Source of the DNA: Erwinia sp050410775
GTDB taxonomy: Bacteria; Pseudomonadota; Gammaproteobacteria; Enterobacterales; Enterobacteriaceae
Strand: one strand, 5' to 3'
DNA: 64,000 nt
Assembly (NCBI RefSeq): GCF_050410775.1
Contig: NZ_CP191229.1
Shown piece by piece: positions 51,520-61,258 of the stretch (its first letter is position 1; the number at the start of each line of letters is the position of its first letter). The position numbers and the translations under genes are program-made. The notes beneath the pieces are model-generated. The model worked only from the letters and a program-made list of their open reading frames with translations. It was not told the origin of the DNA and made no database searches.

Positions 51520-53247
51520 TTGGAAGCCAGCGCTATTTACAGTCTGTTTATTATTGGTTCCGTGCTGGTCGCCGCAAGCATTTTGCTGAGTTCGTTCTCA
51601 TCGAGGCTCGGCATCCCAATTTTGGTCATTTTCCTCGCGTTAGGGATGCTGGCAGGCGTGGACGGCATTGGCGGGATTGAATTTGATAATTATCCTGCTG
51701 CCTATCTTATCAGTAACCTGGCGCTGGCGGTCATTCTGCTCGATGGCGGCATGCGTACACAGGCGAGTTCATTCAAAGTGGCGCTTGGCCCGGCCCTCTC
51801 GCTGGCCACGGTTGGCGTGCTGCTTACCGCCGGCCTGACAGGGATGGCGGCGGCCTGGCTGTTCGATTTGAATATGCTGGAAGGTTTTCTGGTCGGGGCG
51901 ATTATCGGATCCACAGATGCGGCTGCCGTCTTCTCACTGCTCGGCGGTAAAGGGCTTAACGAGCGCGTTGGCGCCACGCTGGAAATCGAGTCTGGCAGCA
52001 ACGACCCGATGGCGGTCTTTTTAACTATTACGCTGATCGAGATGATCCAGCAGGGGCAAACAGGCCTGAGCTGGATGTTTGTGGTTCATCTGATCCAGCA
52101 GTTCGGCCTGGGTATCGTACTGGGGCTGGGCGGAGGCTGGGCATTGCAACAGCTGATAAACCGGGTTTCGCTGGCCAGCGGCCTTTATCCCCTGCTGGCC
52201 GTCAGCGGCGGTATTCTGGTTTTCGCCCTGACTACCCTGCTTGAAGGCAGCGGCATCCTGGCTGTCTATCTTTGCGGCTTTCTGCTGGGCAACCGGCCAA
52301 TCCGCAACCGGCACGGCATTCTGCAAACCTTCGATGGTATGGCCTGGCTCAGTCAGATCGGCATGTTTCTGGTGCTGGGACTGTTAGTTAATCCGCTGGA
52401 CCTTTGGACCATTGCCCTGCCGGCCATGCTGCTCTCTATCTGGCTGATTCTGGTCGCCCGCCCGCTCTCGGTCTTTGTGGGCCTGCTGCCTTTTCGTGGG
52501 TTTAACATTCGCGAAAGATTCTTTATCAGCTGGGTCGGTTTACGCGGGGCAGTGCCGATTATTCTGGCGGTCTTCCCGATGATGGCGGGGCTGGAACACG
52601 CTTCTCTCTTCTTCAATATTGCTTTCTTTGTGGTGCTGGTCTCGTTAATGGTTCAGGGAACGTCACTGGGCTATGCGGCACGAAGGGCCAGAGTGATCGT
52701 TCCACCGATGGCCTCCCCCATTTCGCGTGCCGGTCTGGATATTCACCCGGAGAATCCCTGGGAACATTTTGTCTATCAGCTTAGCGAAGATAAATGGTGC
52801 ATCGGTGTGGCGTTGCGCGAACTGAAAATGCCCAGAGAGACCCGCATTTCCGCCCTCTTTCGCGATAATTTACTGCTTCACCCCACCGGTAATACGCGCC
52901 TGAGAGAAGGCGACGTGCTGTGCGTCATCGGCCGTGAGCGCGATCTTCCGGCGCTGGGTAAGCTGTTCAGCCAGCTGCCGCCCGTCTCGCTCGATCAGCG
53001 CTTTTTCGGCGACTTTATTTTACAGGCCGATGCCCGTCTTCATGATGTCTGCGAAATTTATGGTATTGAGCTGGATGAGGAGATCAACGCCAGTCAAACG
53101 CTGGGCCATCTGATTGGTAAAATGATCGGCGGCACACCGGTGGTTGGCGACCAGGTGGAGTGGAAAAATATGATCTGGACGGTGGCGGAAAAAGAAGCCA
53201 ACGAGATTGTGAAAATCGGCGTACGGTTTGTGGATAACAAGGAATAA
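51520..53247 (+). CDS. cvrA: K+/H+ antiporter of the NhaP2 type (CvrA)
   Basis: This 575-residue inner-membrane CPA1-family antiporter affects cell volume and potassium export. About 12-13 helices (residues 1-390) include the ion-binding region GSTDAAAVFSLLGGKG and ESGSNDPMAVFLT near 130-165. A cytoplasmic TrkA-C domain (TRLREGDVLCVIGRERDL) and a further C-terminal domain with PVVGDQVEWKNMIWTV follow. The start is a TTG at 51520, with AGGAGA nine bases upstream, giving LEASAIYSLFIIGS collinear with E. coli (578 residues). Confidence 0.95.
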   Translation: MEASAIYSLFIIGSVLVAASILLSSFSSRLGIPILVIFLALGMLAGVDGIGGIEFDNYPAAYLISNLALAVILLDGGMRTQASSFKVALGPALSLATVGVLLTAGLTGMAAAWLFDLNMLEGFLVGAIIGSTDAAAVFSLLGGKGLNERVGATLEIESGSNDPMAVFLTITLIEMIQQGQTGLSWMFVVHLIQQFGLGIVLGLGGGWALQQLINRVSLASGLYPLLAVSGGILVFALTTLLEGSGILAVYLCGFLLGNRPIRNRHGILQTFDGMAWLSQIGMFLVLGLLVNPLDLWTIALPAMLLSIWLILVARPLSVFVGLLPFRGFNIRERFFISWVGLRGAVPIILAVFPMMAGLEHASLFFNIAFFVVLVSLMVQGTSLGYAARRARVIVPPMASPISRAGLDIHPENPWEHFVYQLSEDKWCIGVALRELKMPRETRISALFRDNLLLHPTGNTRLREGDVLCVIGRERDLPALGKLFSQLPPVSLDQRFFGDFILQADARLHDVCEIYGIELDEEINASQTLGHLIGKMIGGTPVVGDQVEWKNMIWTVAEKEANEIVKIGVRFVDNKE

Positions 53248-53324
53248 TCCTGGTCTGGCCGCCTCGATCTATTTCAGATAGCGGCTAAACTTAAGATTCG
53301 TATTTGTCCGGAAGGGAGTAAATC

Positions 53325-53558
53325 ATGGGTCATGTTGTGAAGATTGGTCGCTATGAGATCATTGATGCGGAACTGGATGCGCAGAATATCGATACGGTCA
53401 GCATCCCGTGCAGCACCAATCCCGGGCTAAGCTATCAGCTGGATGGATGGGATAATGAGACCAGCGTTCCCGCCTGGATTGACGGTGAGCCCGTGGACCT
53501 TGCCATTTGTCACTACGATAAACAGCAGGATCGGTGGATACTGAAAAAGCCGGCCTGA
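53325..53558 (+). CDS. DUF1480 family protein (YebV-like)
   Basis: This 77-residue acidic protein has the blocks VKIGRYEIIDAEL, SIPCSTNPGL, YQLDGWDNETSVPAW and HYDKQQDRWIL. These line up with E. coli YebV as I recall it (VRIGAFEIDDGEL ... IPCKSDPDLCMQLDAWDAETSIPA ... RYDQQSDAWIM). The function of the family is unknown. GGAAGGGAG precedes the ATG. It stands alone 78 bases after cvrA, a position different from E. coli yebV. Confidence 0.8.
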   Translation: MGHVVKIGRYEIIDAELDAQNIDTVSIPCSTNPGLSYQLDGWDNETSVPAWIDGEPVDLAICHYDKQQDRWILKKPA

Positions 53559-53959
53559 GGAGTGTTAACGTTCACCGCCGTGGTAATTCGCTGCGGTGAA
53601 ATTTTCTTTTATTTGCCATTAAACTGTTATTTCAGCGTCACATCCCACTCCCTTCTTTGCTAATTTTCCGCTTCGTTTGCTTCCGTGTAATAAATCTATT
53701 CTTGCTGCTTTTTTAGCCATTTTAGGAATTACCCGTATTAACTAACCCAAATAAGTCCGGCATACTCTGATCCTGCTTTAAGATGAAACCATAAACCCTA
53801 CCGGTATTGGTTTATTTCTCTTCTCGCCGCATCACTACAGCGAGTACTGGCATACGACTTCGTTAAAGTACTTATAAAATATCCTCATTTTCATTACTCC
53901 TGAACGCGTGCTTGATCCCCGTCAGGTCACCGATCACTCATGTAAAGAGAGCAGGCATT
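53559..53959. other. Leader region of the wbaP-like gene
   Basis: 401 AT-rich bases without a gene. At 53723-53736, TAGGAATTACCCGT matches 11 of 14 positions of the RcsAB box consensus TRVGAAWAWTSYGR, a weak candidate for exopolysaccharide control. No JUMPstart/ops sequence (GGCGGTAG) was seen. Confidence 0.35.
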
Positions 53960-55426
53960 ATGGCAAGTACTCTGGTATTGAACGATCGCCGCCGGGCATT
54001 TAGCGGTACACGGAAAAATATTATTACCAAAGTCGCACTCAGTCTTTCCGATCTTATCTCTATAAACCTGGCCCTCTTCTTATCCACGGCGACGGTTCAG
54101 GGTATCTGGGGTAATCTCGATATATTTATCCCGCCTCAGGAAGTACAAGTACGCTTCCTGGCGCAATTTGTTATGTCGGTAGTCTGTACCGCCTGGTTCT
54201 GGATGCGTCTGCGGCACTACACCTATCGCAAACCATTCTGGTTTGAGCTGAAAGAGATTATTAAGACACTGGTGATATTCTCGCTGCTCGATCTGGCGTT
54301 AATCGCTTTCTCTAAATGGGATTTCTCCCGCATGCTCTGGAGCTTTACCTGGGTATGGGCGCTGATCCTCGTCCCACTGCTCCGCTCCTGGGTCAAGCAC
54401 GCCATCCTGAAAGCCGGACAGTGGCAAAAGCAGACCATCATTATTGGTTCGGGTAAGAACGCGCGTGAAGCCTACGCCGCGTTACAGAGCGAAGAAATTC
54501 TGGGCTATGAAGTGAAAGCGTTTGTCGCCTCTAACGATCATATGGGCGCGGAAAGCCTTAATGGTGTGCCGGTAATCACCGCTAAAGATATCGTCTGGGA
54601 TACCGTCGACCTTGAAAATACCCAGTTTATCGTTGCGATGGAGTATGAGCAGCAGGCCCTGCGTGATACCTGGCTCAAACTGTTATCGAAGAAAAAATGC
54701 CGTTCGTTTTCCGTGGTGCCGACGCTGCGCGGCGTGCCGCTCTACGGAACGGATATGTCCTTTATCTTCAGTCATGAAGTGATGATCCTGCGGGTCAGTA
54801 ATAATCTCGCCAAGCGTTCTTCCCGCTTCCTTAAGCGCGTCTTTGACGTAGTGGTTGCTTCTCTGCTGCTGCTTTTTCTCGCCCCCGCGTTCGCCATCAT
54901 CTGCTGGATGGTCGGCCGTGATGGCGGCAACAAAATCTACGGCCATGAGCGCGTGGGTCAGGATGGGAAGAAATTTAAGTGCCTCAAATTCCGCTCCATG
55001 GTGACGAATTCCAAAGAGGTGCTTGAAGAACTGCTCGCCACCAGCGCCGAGGCCCGTGCGGAGTGGGATAAGGACTTCAAGCTTAAGAAAGACCCGCGCG
55101 TAACGAAAATCGGCGCCTTCCTGCGCAAAACCAGCCTGGACGAACTGCCGCAGCTCTGGAACGTTATCCGCGGCGAAATGAGCCTTGTCGGCCCCCGTCC
55201 GGTGATTGAGGCGGAGCTTGAACGCTATGCAGGCGATGTGGACTACTATCTGATGGCGAAACCCGGCATGACCGGCCTCTGGCAGGTGAGCGGGCGTAAC
55301 GACATCGACTACGACACGCGCGTTTACTTTGATTCCTGGTATGTTAAAAACTGGGCGCTCTGGACCGATATCGCCATTCTATTCAAAACGGCGGGCGTGG
55401 TGTTTCGTCGCGACGGCGCCTACTGA
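53960..55426 (+). CDS. wbaP: Undecaprenyl-phosphate hexose-1-phosphate transferase, WbaP type
   Basis: This 488-residue polyprenyl-phosphate glycosyl-1-phosphate transferase would load the first sugar (usually galactose 1-phosphate) onto undecaprenyl phosphate to start O-antigen or exopolysaccharide synthesis. It has four to five N-terminal helices (residues ~20-160), a central nucleotide-binding-like domain (TIIIGSGKNAREAY near 172) and a C-terminal catalytic domain. That domain carries FDVVVASLLLLFLAP, KFRSMVTN, SLDELPQLWNVI and GPRPVIEAE. The start at 53960 follows AGCAGG. It stands outside any visible polysaccharide gene cluster. AmsG-like function is equally possible. Confidence 0.87.
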   Translation: MASTLVLNDRRRAFSGTRKNIITKVALSLSDLISINLALFLSTATVQGIWGNLDIFIPPQEVQVRFLAQFVMSVVCTAWFWMRLRHYTYRKPFWFELKEIIKTLVIFSLLDLALIAFSKWDFSRMLWSFTWVWALILVPLLRSWVKHAILKAGQWQKQTIIIGSGKNAREAYAALQSEEILGYEVKAFVASNDHMGAESLNGVPVITAKDIVWDTVDLENTQFIVAMEYEQQALRDTWLKLLSKKKCRSFSVVPTLRGVPLYGTDMSFIFSHEVMILRVSNNLAKRSSRFLKRVFDVVVASLLLLFLAPAFAIICWMVGRDGGNKIYGHERVGQDGKKFKCLKFRSMVTNSKEVLEELLATSAEARAEWDKDFKLKKDPRVTKIGAFLRKTSLDELPQLWNVIRGEMSLVGPRPVIEAELERYAGDVDYYLMAKPGMTGLWQVSGRNDIDYDTRVYFDSWYVKNWALWTDIAILFKTAGVVFRRDGAY

Positions 55427-55437
55427 TTTCTTAAAGC

Positions 55438-55488
55438 GCAGCGCCATGCTGGTAAGAAGCCAGCATGGCCGCGCTGCCACGGTTTTTT
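55438..55488 (+). terminator. Terminator of the wbaP-like gene
   Basis: CCATGCTGG (55444-55452) and CCAGCATGG (55460-55468) form a perfect stem, extended by GCAGCG and CGCTGC across a small bulge. Six Ts follow at 55483-55488. Confidence 0.82.
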
Positions 55489-55566
55489 CTTATCTCTCCC
55501 CTTTCCTTTTGCCGGTCTTGTCACTACCCTGTGCGGCTCGCTCTTAAACGGATATCGCCTCGCACG

Positions 55567-56769
55567 ATGCAAAAATTCACTCTGATTCTTCTTAGCCTGG
55601 TGTTGCTGGCTCCCCTGGGTATCGATCTCTATCTGCCTACGCTGCCTGAAATTGCGGAGGGGCTGAACACGCCCGTCACTACCGTGCAGACTACTATCCC
55701 GCTCTTCCTGCTGGTGATGGGGCTGGGACAGATTGTGGCCGGGCCGCTGGTGGATAATTTTGGCCGTAAGCCTGTTGCGCTGATTGGACTTTTTCTCTAT
55801 ATGGTCGGCAGCGTACTCGCCGCAACGGCGACCAGCTGGCCTCAGTTTCTCACTGCCCGTATCGTGCAGGGCTGTGCGGTCTGCTGTACCGCTGTGGTGG
55901 CGTTCAGCGGCGTACGCGACCGTCTGGACGGCGAAGATGCGGCTAAAGCCTACGGTTTTCTTAATGGCGCGCTTAACATCGTGCCCGCGCTGGCTCCAAT
56001 GCTGGGCGGATTGCTGGCTGAAGCCTTTGGCTGGCGGGCGCCCTTCTGGTTCCTTACCGCTTATGCGCTGATGATTGGCCTGGTCGTGGTTTTCTTCCTG
56101 CCGGAAACCCGCCCTGCCGGTACGCTGGCCGTGAAAGGTCTCCCGCTGAAGCAATACTGGCAAATTCTGCGGCAGCCACGATTCCTCGCCTTTGCTTTCG
56201 CTAATGCCGGGGCGCTGGGAATGGTGCTGACTTATGTTTCCCTCGCGCCGCAGGTATTAATGACCGAGGGGCAACTGACCGCGCTGCAATTTTCCATCGT
56301 GTTTGGCGCGAACGGCTTCTGGATTATGCTGGTCAGCGTGCTGGTGAATAAAATCATTCGTAAAGTGGGTCGCCCTTTCTGCCTGGCGGCAGGCAGCCTG
56401 GCGATGGCGCTGGGCGCGCTGATGCTGGCCGGAGGGGTGTTTCTGTTGCCGGACGAATGGCAGACTCACTGGGCGCTTTATATGTTCCCGGTTGCTATCT
56501 CCGTTGCCGGCCTCGCCTTTACCGTCGGTCCGGCCACCAGCTACGCGCTGGAGCCTTATCAGCAGCAGGCGGGGGTGGCTTCGGCGCTGGCAGGTTTTAT
56601 CCAGATGGCCGGCGGCTCCACCGCCGGGCTGCTGATGATGGCCCTGCCCGTGGCCGAAAAGCCCGCGCTGGCGCTGATGATGATCGCCGGCGCGATACTG
56701 GCGGGTATCGCGTGGCTCTACAGCAAGAAAGTGCGCGGTACTATCACCGCGCTCAGGTCGACTGACTGA
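55567..56769 (+). CDS. Bcr/CflA-family MFS multidrug efflux transporter
   Basis: This 400-residue major-facilitator protein has 12 helices. Motif A in loop 2-3 reads GPLVDNFGRKPVALIG, and PALAPMLGGLLAEAFGWRAPF near residue 140 is the motif C-like antiporter signature of drug exporters. The drug range is unknown. The start at 55567 (MQKFTLILLSLVLLAPLGIDLYLP) places the first helix correctly; the longer frame from 55465 would begin inside the preceding terminator. The 3' end overlaps the convergent dadX by 17 bases. Confidence 0.88.
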   Translation: MQKFTLILLSLVLLAPLGIDLYLPTLPEIAEGLNTPVTTVQTTIPLFLLVMGLGQIVAGPLVDNFGRKPVALIGLFLYMVGSVLAATATSWPQFLTARIVQGCAVCCTAVVAFSGVRDRLDGEDAAKAYGFLNGALNIVPALAPMLGGLLAEAFGWRAPFWFLTAYALMIGLVVVFFLPETRPAGTLAVKGLPLKQYWQILRQPRFLAFAFANAGALGMVLTYVSLAPQVLMTEGQLTALQFSIVFGANGFWIMLVSVLVNKIIRKVGRPFCLAAGSLAMALGALMLAGGVFLLPDEWQTHWALYMFPVAISVAGLAFTVGPATSYALEPYQQQAGVASALAGFIQMAGGSTAGLLMMALPVAEKPALALMMIAGAILAGIAWLYSKKVRGTITALRSTD

Positions 56770-57832
56770 TACGGACCGGCACCCGGGGCGCGAGCGCGCA
56801 CATCAGCTCATAGCCCAGGGTGCCGGAGGCATGTGCAACCTCATCGATCTTCACATTGCTTCCCCACAGCTCGACCTGGCTGCCGATGCCAGCCTGGTAG
56901 CACGGCGTCAGATCGACAGTAATCATATCCATGGAAACAGCCCCCACGGTCTGCGTCTTCACGCCATCAACCCAGATTGGCGTACCGCTGGGCGCATGAC
57001 GGGGATAGCCATCAGCATAGCCACAGGCCACCACGCCAATTCGCTGCTCTCCGGCGGCGCGATAGCGCGCCCCATAGCCGACCGCATCACCGGCTTTCAG
57101 GTTCTGAATACCAATGATTTCGCTGTTGAGCGTCATGGCTGGCTTCAGGCCGCAGCTGGCAATATCCCGCCAGTGGCCGGTTGGTGATGCGCCGTAAAGA
57201 ATGATGCCTGGCCGCACCCAGTCGTAGTGCGTTTCAGGGTGCCAGAGCGTGGCGGCGGAGTTAGCCAGCGAGCGTGGACAGTCCAGACCTTCTGCCGCCT
57301 GGTCGATTCGCTCCATCGGTGCCACGATCCCTTCCGGCGTTTCCGCTTCGGCAAAATGGGCCATCAGCGTCATTTCCGCGACGTTCTCCAGCCCGCGCAG
57401 CTTGTGCCAGACCTGATGCACCTGCTCGGGACGGAAACCGAGCCGGTTCATGCCGCTGTTCATTTTCAAATAGATATCGAGCGGTGCCGAAAGTTTTGCC
57501 TTCGCCAGCGCCTGGATCTGCCAGTTGCTGTGCACGCTGGTTGTCAGACGGTAGCGATCCAGCAAAGCCAGTTCATCCGGATGGAAAAAGCCCTCAAGCA
57601 ACAGAATCGGCTTTTTCCAGCCGCGTTCACGCAGCAGGATCGCCTCTTCGAGATTGAGCAATGCGAAGCCGTCCGATCCGGCAAGACTTTGCCAGACGCG
57701 ATCAATGCCATGCCCGTAGGCGTTAGCTTTTACCACTGACCAGAGGCGGGAATGCGGTGCAGCCTGGCGGGCAACCGCCAGGTTATGTCGTAACGCGCTG
57801 GAATCGATCGTTGCGACAATCGGACGTGACAT
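56753..57832 (-). CDS. dadX: Catabolic alanine racemase
   Basis: DadX converts L-alanine to D-alanine for oxidation by DadA. The 359-residue PLP enzyme has the PLP lysine K35 in VVKANAYGHG and the second catalytic tyrosine in GYGARYR near residue 255. It is closer in sequence to E. coli DadX than to Alr (for example DGFALLNLEEAILLRERGWKKP). It lies 29 bases behind dadA in the order of the E. coli dadAX operon. Confidence 0.96.
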   Translation of the reverse strand: MSRPIVATIDSSALRHNLAVARQAAPHSRLWSVVKANAYGHGIDRVWQSLAGSDGFALLNLEEAILLRERGWKKPILLLEGFFHPDELALLDRYRLTTSVHSNWQIQALAKAKLSAPLDIYLKMNSGMNRLGFRPEQVHQVWHKLRGLENVAEMTLMAHFAEAETPEGIVAPMERIDQAAEGLDCPRSLANSAATLWHPETHYDWVRPGIILYGASPTGHWRDIASCGLKPAMTLNSEIIGIQNLKAGDAVGYGARYRAAGEQRIGVVACGYADGYPRHAPSGTPIWVDGVKTQTVGAVSMDMITVDLTPCYQAGIGSQVELWGSNVKIDEVAHASGTLGYELMCALAPRVPVRISQST

Positions 57833-57861
57833 AACTTCTCCTGATTCTGACTATGGAAAAT

Positions 57862-59157
57862 TTAGCGGGCACCCTGCAAAACCTGACCCGTTGGCGGATA
57901 AAAACCGGGCAGATAACGCATCACGGAAAGATCGTCTGCGGCGATAGCCGGTGAACGTCCGGAAATAATATCAGAAATCAGCTGTCCCGATCCGCATGCC
58001 ATCGTCCAACCGAGCGTTCCATGACCGGTATTGAGGTAAAGATTCTTAAACGGCGTTCTGCCGACGATGGGCGTGCCGTCCGGCGTCATCGGCCGCAGGC
58101 CGCTCCAGAATGTTGCCTGCTCAATAAAGCCGCCTTCGGGAAAGAGATCGCGCACCACCATCTCCAGGGTTTCACGTCGGGCGGGCAACAGCTGGGTGTT
58201 ATAGCCAACAATTTCCGCCATGCCCCCGACGCGGATACGATCCTCAAAGCGGGTGATCGCCACTTTATAACTCTCATCCAGCACGGTTGAAACCGGCGCC
58301 GCCTGGGGGTTCCTGATAGGAATCGTGAGCGAGTAGCCCTTAAGCGGATAGACGGGCAGGCGCACGATCTTATCCAGTAAGGCTGTGGAGTAGGCGCCGA
58401 ACGCCACAACATAGGCATCCGCGGTAATGATTTCATCACCGCTCTTCACACCGGCAATCTGATTGCCCTCCTGAAGCAAGGCGTCCACAGCGGTATTAAA
58501 CCGGAAGGTTACGCCGGCCGCCGCCGCCATTTCGGCCAGACGCTGGGTAAACAGCTGACAGTCGCCGGTTTCATCGTTTGGCAAACGCAGCCCGCCGGTC
58601 AGGATATGCTTTGTCGCGGCAAGCGCGGGTTCGGCCTCCGCCAGCCGGTCCGCTTCAAGCAGCTGATAAGGCACGCCAGCTTCCTTCAGCACCGCAATAT
58701 CTTTCGCAGCGCTTTCAAACTGTTGCGCGGTCCGGAACAGCTGGAGCGTACCGCCCTGACGCCCCTCATAGGCGATGCCGGTCTGCTGGCGCAGGGCTTT
58801 CAGGCAGTCGCGACTGTATTCCGCAATCCGCACCATCCGGCTCTTGTTTTGCTGGTAGTGCTGCATATTACAGTTCTTCAGCATTTCCCACATCCAGGCG
58901 AGCTGGAACAAGCTGCCGTCAGGCCGCACCGCCAGCGGCGCATGCCGCTGAAACATCCATTTAACCGCCTTAAGCGGCACGCCAGGCGCCGCCCATGGGG
59001 CCGCATAACCGGGTGAAATCTGCCCGGCGTTGGCGGCGCTGGTTTCCAGCGCCACGCCGGGCTGGCGATCGATAACCGTCACCTCATGACCTGCCTGAGC
59101 CAGATACCAGGCGCTCGCCACGCCAACCACCCCACTACCCAAAATGACGACTCGCAT
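57862..59157 (-). CDS. dadA: D-amino acid dehydrogenase small subunit
   Basis: DadA is a membrane-associated flavoenzyme that oxidises D-alanine to pyruvate and ammonia, passing electrons to the respiratory chain. The 431-residue protein has the N-terminal FAD motif VILGSGVVGVASAWYLAQAG and the DAO-family C-terminal GTPIVGRTPFKNLYLNTGHG. The start MRVVILGSG follows GGAAAGG-like sequence. A CRP-like site lies about 90 bases upstream, which agrees with cAMP-CRP and Lrp control known in E. coli. Confidence 0.97.
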   Translation of the reverse strand: MRVVILGSGVVGVASAWYLAQAGHEVTVIDRQPGVALETSAANAGQISPGYAAPWAAPGVPLKAVKWMFQRHAPLAVRPDGSLFQLAWMWEMLKNCNMQHYQQNKSRMVRIAEYSRDCLKALRQQTGIAYEGRQGGTLQLFRTAQQFESAAKDIAVLKEAGVPYQLLEADRLAEAEPALAATKHILTGGLRLPNDETGDCQLFTQRLAEMAAAAGVTFRFNTAVDALLQEGNQIAGVKSGDEIITADAYVVAFGAYSTALLDKIVRLPVYPLKGYSLTIPIRNPQAAPVSTVLDESYKVAITRFEDRIRVGGMAEIVGYNTQLLPARRETLEMVVRDLFPEGGFIEQATFWSGLRPMTPDGTPIVGRTPFKNLYLNTGHGTLGWTMACGSGQLISDIISGRSPAIAADDLSVMRYLPGFYPPTGQVLQGAR

Positions 59158-59673
59158 ACCTTTCCACCACGTTAAAAAGAGGATTGAACTACATTAATGC
59201 GCTATTTACAGATGAAAACACTAACCCGAAACCGCAGGGCTTGCGGTGACATATTTCACATCTTTTTCACATAAACTGGCAACTAAAACAGAACGCTGCG
59301 CTAAATACGGAATTAAACGCTGCTTTAACGCGGCTGGAAGCGGCAAATAATCATTCATGGCGTTTACCGGCCTCCGTACAGCAGATTATGAGCCCGGACG
59401 AGCCGGCGATGATTATTCAGATTTTTATGCTGCCATTTTCCCGGAAAACTGAATTATCCAACGAGCTAATGAGTATGCTATCGCGCGACGCTATTTTATG
59501 GTGAAGAATAGCGGGAATCGCCAGAGCGATTGGAGAGAGTGGACTATCATTGAGATATTGGCTTTATTCCAGGCGAACCCGCGCAGCCGCACGCGCTGGC
59601 CGCCGACATGAAAACGGATATTTTGTCGCTACGTGGTGTAACGTCAAAACCGATTTTATAAAAGGGGTGCGCT
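59158..59673. other. dadA-ycgB divergent regulatory region
   Basis: 516 bases with no gene. Besides the CRP site there are AT-rich stretches that could bind Lrp, but no individual Lrp site or sigma-S promoter could be fixed by eye. Confidence 0.5.
59245..59260 (-). promoter_or_regulatory. CRP-binding site upstream of dadA
   Basis: On the minus strand TGTGAAATATGTCACC matches TGTGANNNNNNTCACA at nine of ten defined positions. Its edge lies 88 bases before the dadA start codon, a usual distance for a CRP-activated promoter with a short leader. Confidence 0.68.
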
Positions 59674-61209
59674 ATGACGACTATCTTTGACGATGCCATC
59701 ACAAGCAATAAAAGACTGAGTGACGGACCCGACTGGACCTTCGAGCTGCTCGATGTCTATCTTGCCGAGATTGACCGGGTCGCCAGGCTCTACCGCCTTG
59801 ATACTTATCCCCATCAGATTGAGGTTATTACCTCCGAGCAGATGATGGATGCCTACTCCAGCGTCGGCATGCCCATCAACTATACGCACTGGTCGTTTGG
59901 TAAGAAGTTTATCGAGACCGAGCAGCGTTATAAACATGGTCAGCAAGGCCTGGCTTATGAGATCGTCATCAATTCCAACCCCTGTATCGCCTACCTGATG
60001 GAAGAAAACACGATTACCATGCAGGCGCTGGTGATGGCGCACGCCTGTTATGGACATAACTCCTTTTTTAAAAATAATTATCTGTTTCGCAGCTGGACCG
60101 ACGCCAGTTCGATTGTGGATTACCTCATCTTCGCCCGGAATTACATCACCCAGTGCGAGGAGCGTTATGGCCTTGAAGAGGTGGAAAAGCTGCTTGATTC
60201 CTGCCACGCGCTGATGAATTACGGCGTCGATCGTTATAAACGTCCGCAGAAGATCTCCCTGCAGGAAGAGAAAGCGCGCCAGCAAAGCCGGGAAGCGTAC
60301 CTGCAAAGTCAGGTCAACACGCTGTGGCGTACTCTTCCCCGTCGCGAACGTGAAGAGGCCCAGGTGGAGGCGGTGCGTTATCCTTCCGAACCCCAGGAAA
60401 ACCTGCTCTATTTTATGGAGAAGAACGCCCCGCTGCTGGAACCCTGGCAGCGCGAGATTTTGCGCATCGTGCGTAAGGTCAGCCAGTATTTCTATCCGCA
60501 GAAACAGACCCAGGTGATGAATGAAGGCTGGGCAACCTTCTGGCACTACACCATTCTCAATCATCTTTATGATGAGGGAAAAGTCTCCGAGCGTTTTATG
60601 CTGGAATTCCTGCACAGCCATACCAATGTGGTTTATCAGCCGCCCTACAACAGCCAGTGGTATAACGGCATTAACCCTTACGCGCTGGGCTTTGCCATGT
60701 TTCAGGATATCAAGCGTATCTGCCAGCAGCCGACGGAAGAAGATCGCCACTGGTTCCCGGATATTGCGGGCAGCGACTGGCTGGAAACGCTGCATTTTGC
60801 CATGCGGGAGTTCAAGGATGAGAGCTTTATCAGCCAGTTCCTGTCACCTAAAGTGATGCGCGACTTCCGCCTGTTTACGGTGATGGATGACGATCGTAAT
60901 AACTTCCTTGAAATCGCGGCGATACATGATGAAGCGGGCTACCGGGCCATTCGCCAGCAGCTTTCCGCTCAGTACAATCTGAGTAATCTGGAGCCAAATA
61001 TTCAGGTTTATAACGTCGATTTGCGCGGCGATCGTTCACTGACGCTTCGCTACGTGCCGCACAGCCGCGCGCCGCTGGACAAAAGCCGCCGTGAGGTGCT
61101 GAAGCATGTTCACCGGCTGTGGGGATTTGATATTCATCTGGAGCAGCAGAATGAGGATGGCAGTACTGAGATCCTCGATCGCTGTCCGCCAAGGCCTTCA
61201 GCGCTCTGA
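59674..61209 (+). CDS. ycgB: SpoVR family protein YcgB
   Basis: This 511-residue cytoplasmic protein of the SpoVR family is conserved from Bacillus to enterics, with unknown biochemistry. Family blocks are VMAHACYGHNSFFKNNYLF near residue 128, NEGWATFWHYTI near 285 with a His-Glu-rich surround, and PYALGFAMFQDIKRIC near 335. E. coli ycgB is part of the sigma-S stationary-phase regulon. AAAGGGG precedes the ATG. In E. coli it also lies next to dadAX and fadR. Confidence 0.95.
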   Translation: MTTIFDDAITSNKRLSDGPDWTFELLDVYLAEIDRVARLYRLDTYPHQIEVITSEQMMDAYSSVGMPINYTHWSFGKKFIETEQRYKHGQQGLAYEIVINSNPCIAYLMEENTITMQALVMAHACYGHNSFFKNNYLFRSWTDASSIVDYLIFARNYITQCEERYGLEEVEKLLDSCHALMNYGVDRYKRPQKISLQEEKARQQSREAYLQSQVNTLWRTLPRREREEAQVEAVRYPSEPQENLLYFMEKNAPLLEPWQREILRIVRKVSQYFYPQKQTQVMNEGWATFWHYTILNHLYDEGKVSERFMLEFLHSHTNVVYQPPYNSQWYNGINPYALGFAMFQDIKRICQQPTEEDRHWFPDIAGSDWLETLHFAMREFKDESFISQFLSPKVMRDFRLFTVMDDDRNNFLEIAAIHDEAGYRAIRQQLSAQYNLSNLEPNIQVYNVDLRGDRSLTLRYVPHSRAPLDKSRREVLKHVHRLWGFDIHLEQQNEDGSTEILDRCPPRPSAL

Positions 61210-61230
61210 ACGTTATGACAAAACATCCGT

Positions 61231-61258
61231 AAAAAAGCCGGTTCAGGCGAACCGGCTT
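61231..61258 (-). terminator. Terminator between ycgB and fadR
   Basis: AAGCCGGTTC (61235-61244), a 4-base loop, and GAACCGGCTT (61249-61258) form a perfect 10-bp stem. The six As on the left are a U run for minus-strand transcripts from fadR; the plus side lacks one and may be weaker for ycgB. Confidence 0.85.

Noticed and set aside
59656..60795. 379-residue minus-strand frame
   Set aside because: Antisense to ycgB and overlapping its start; no family is recognised.
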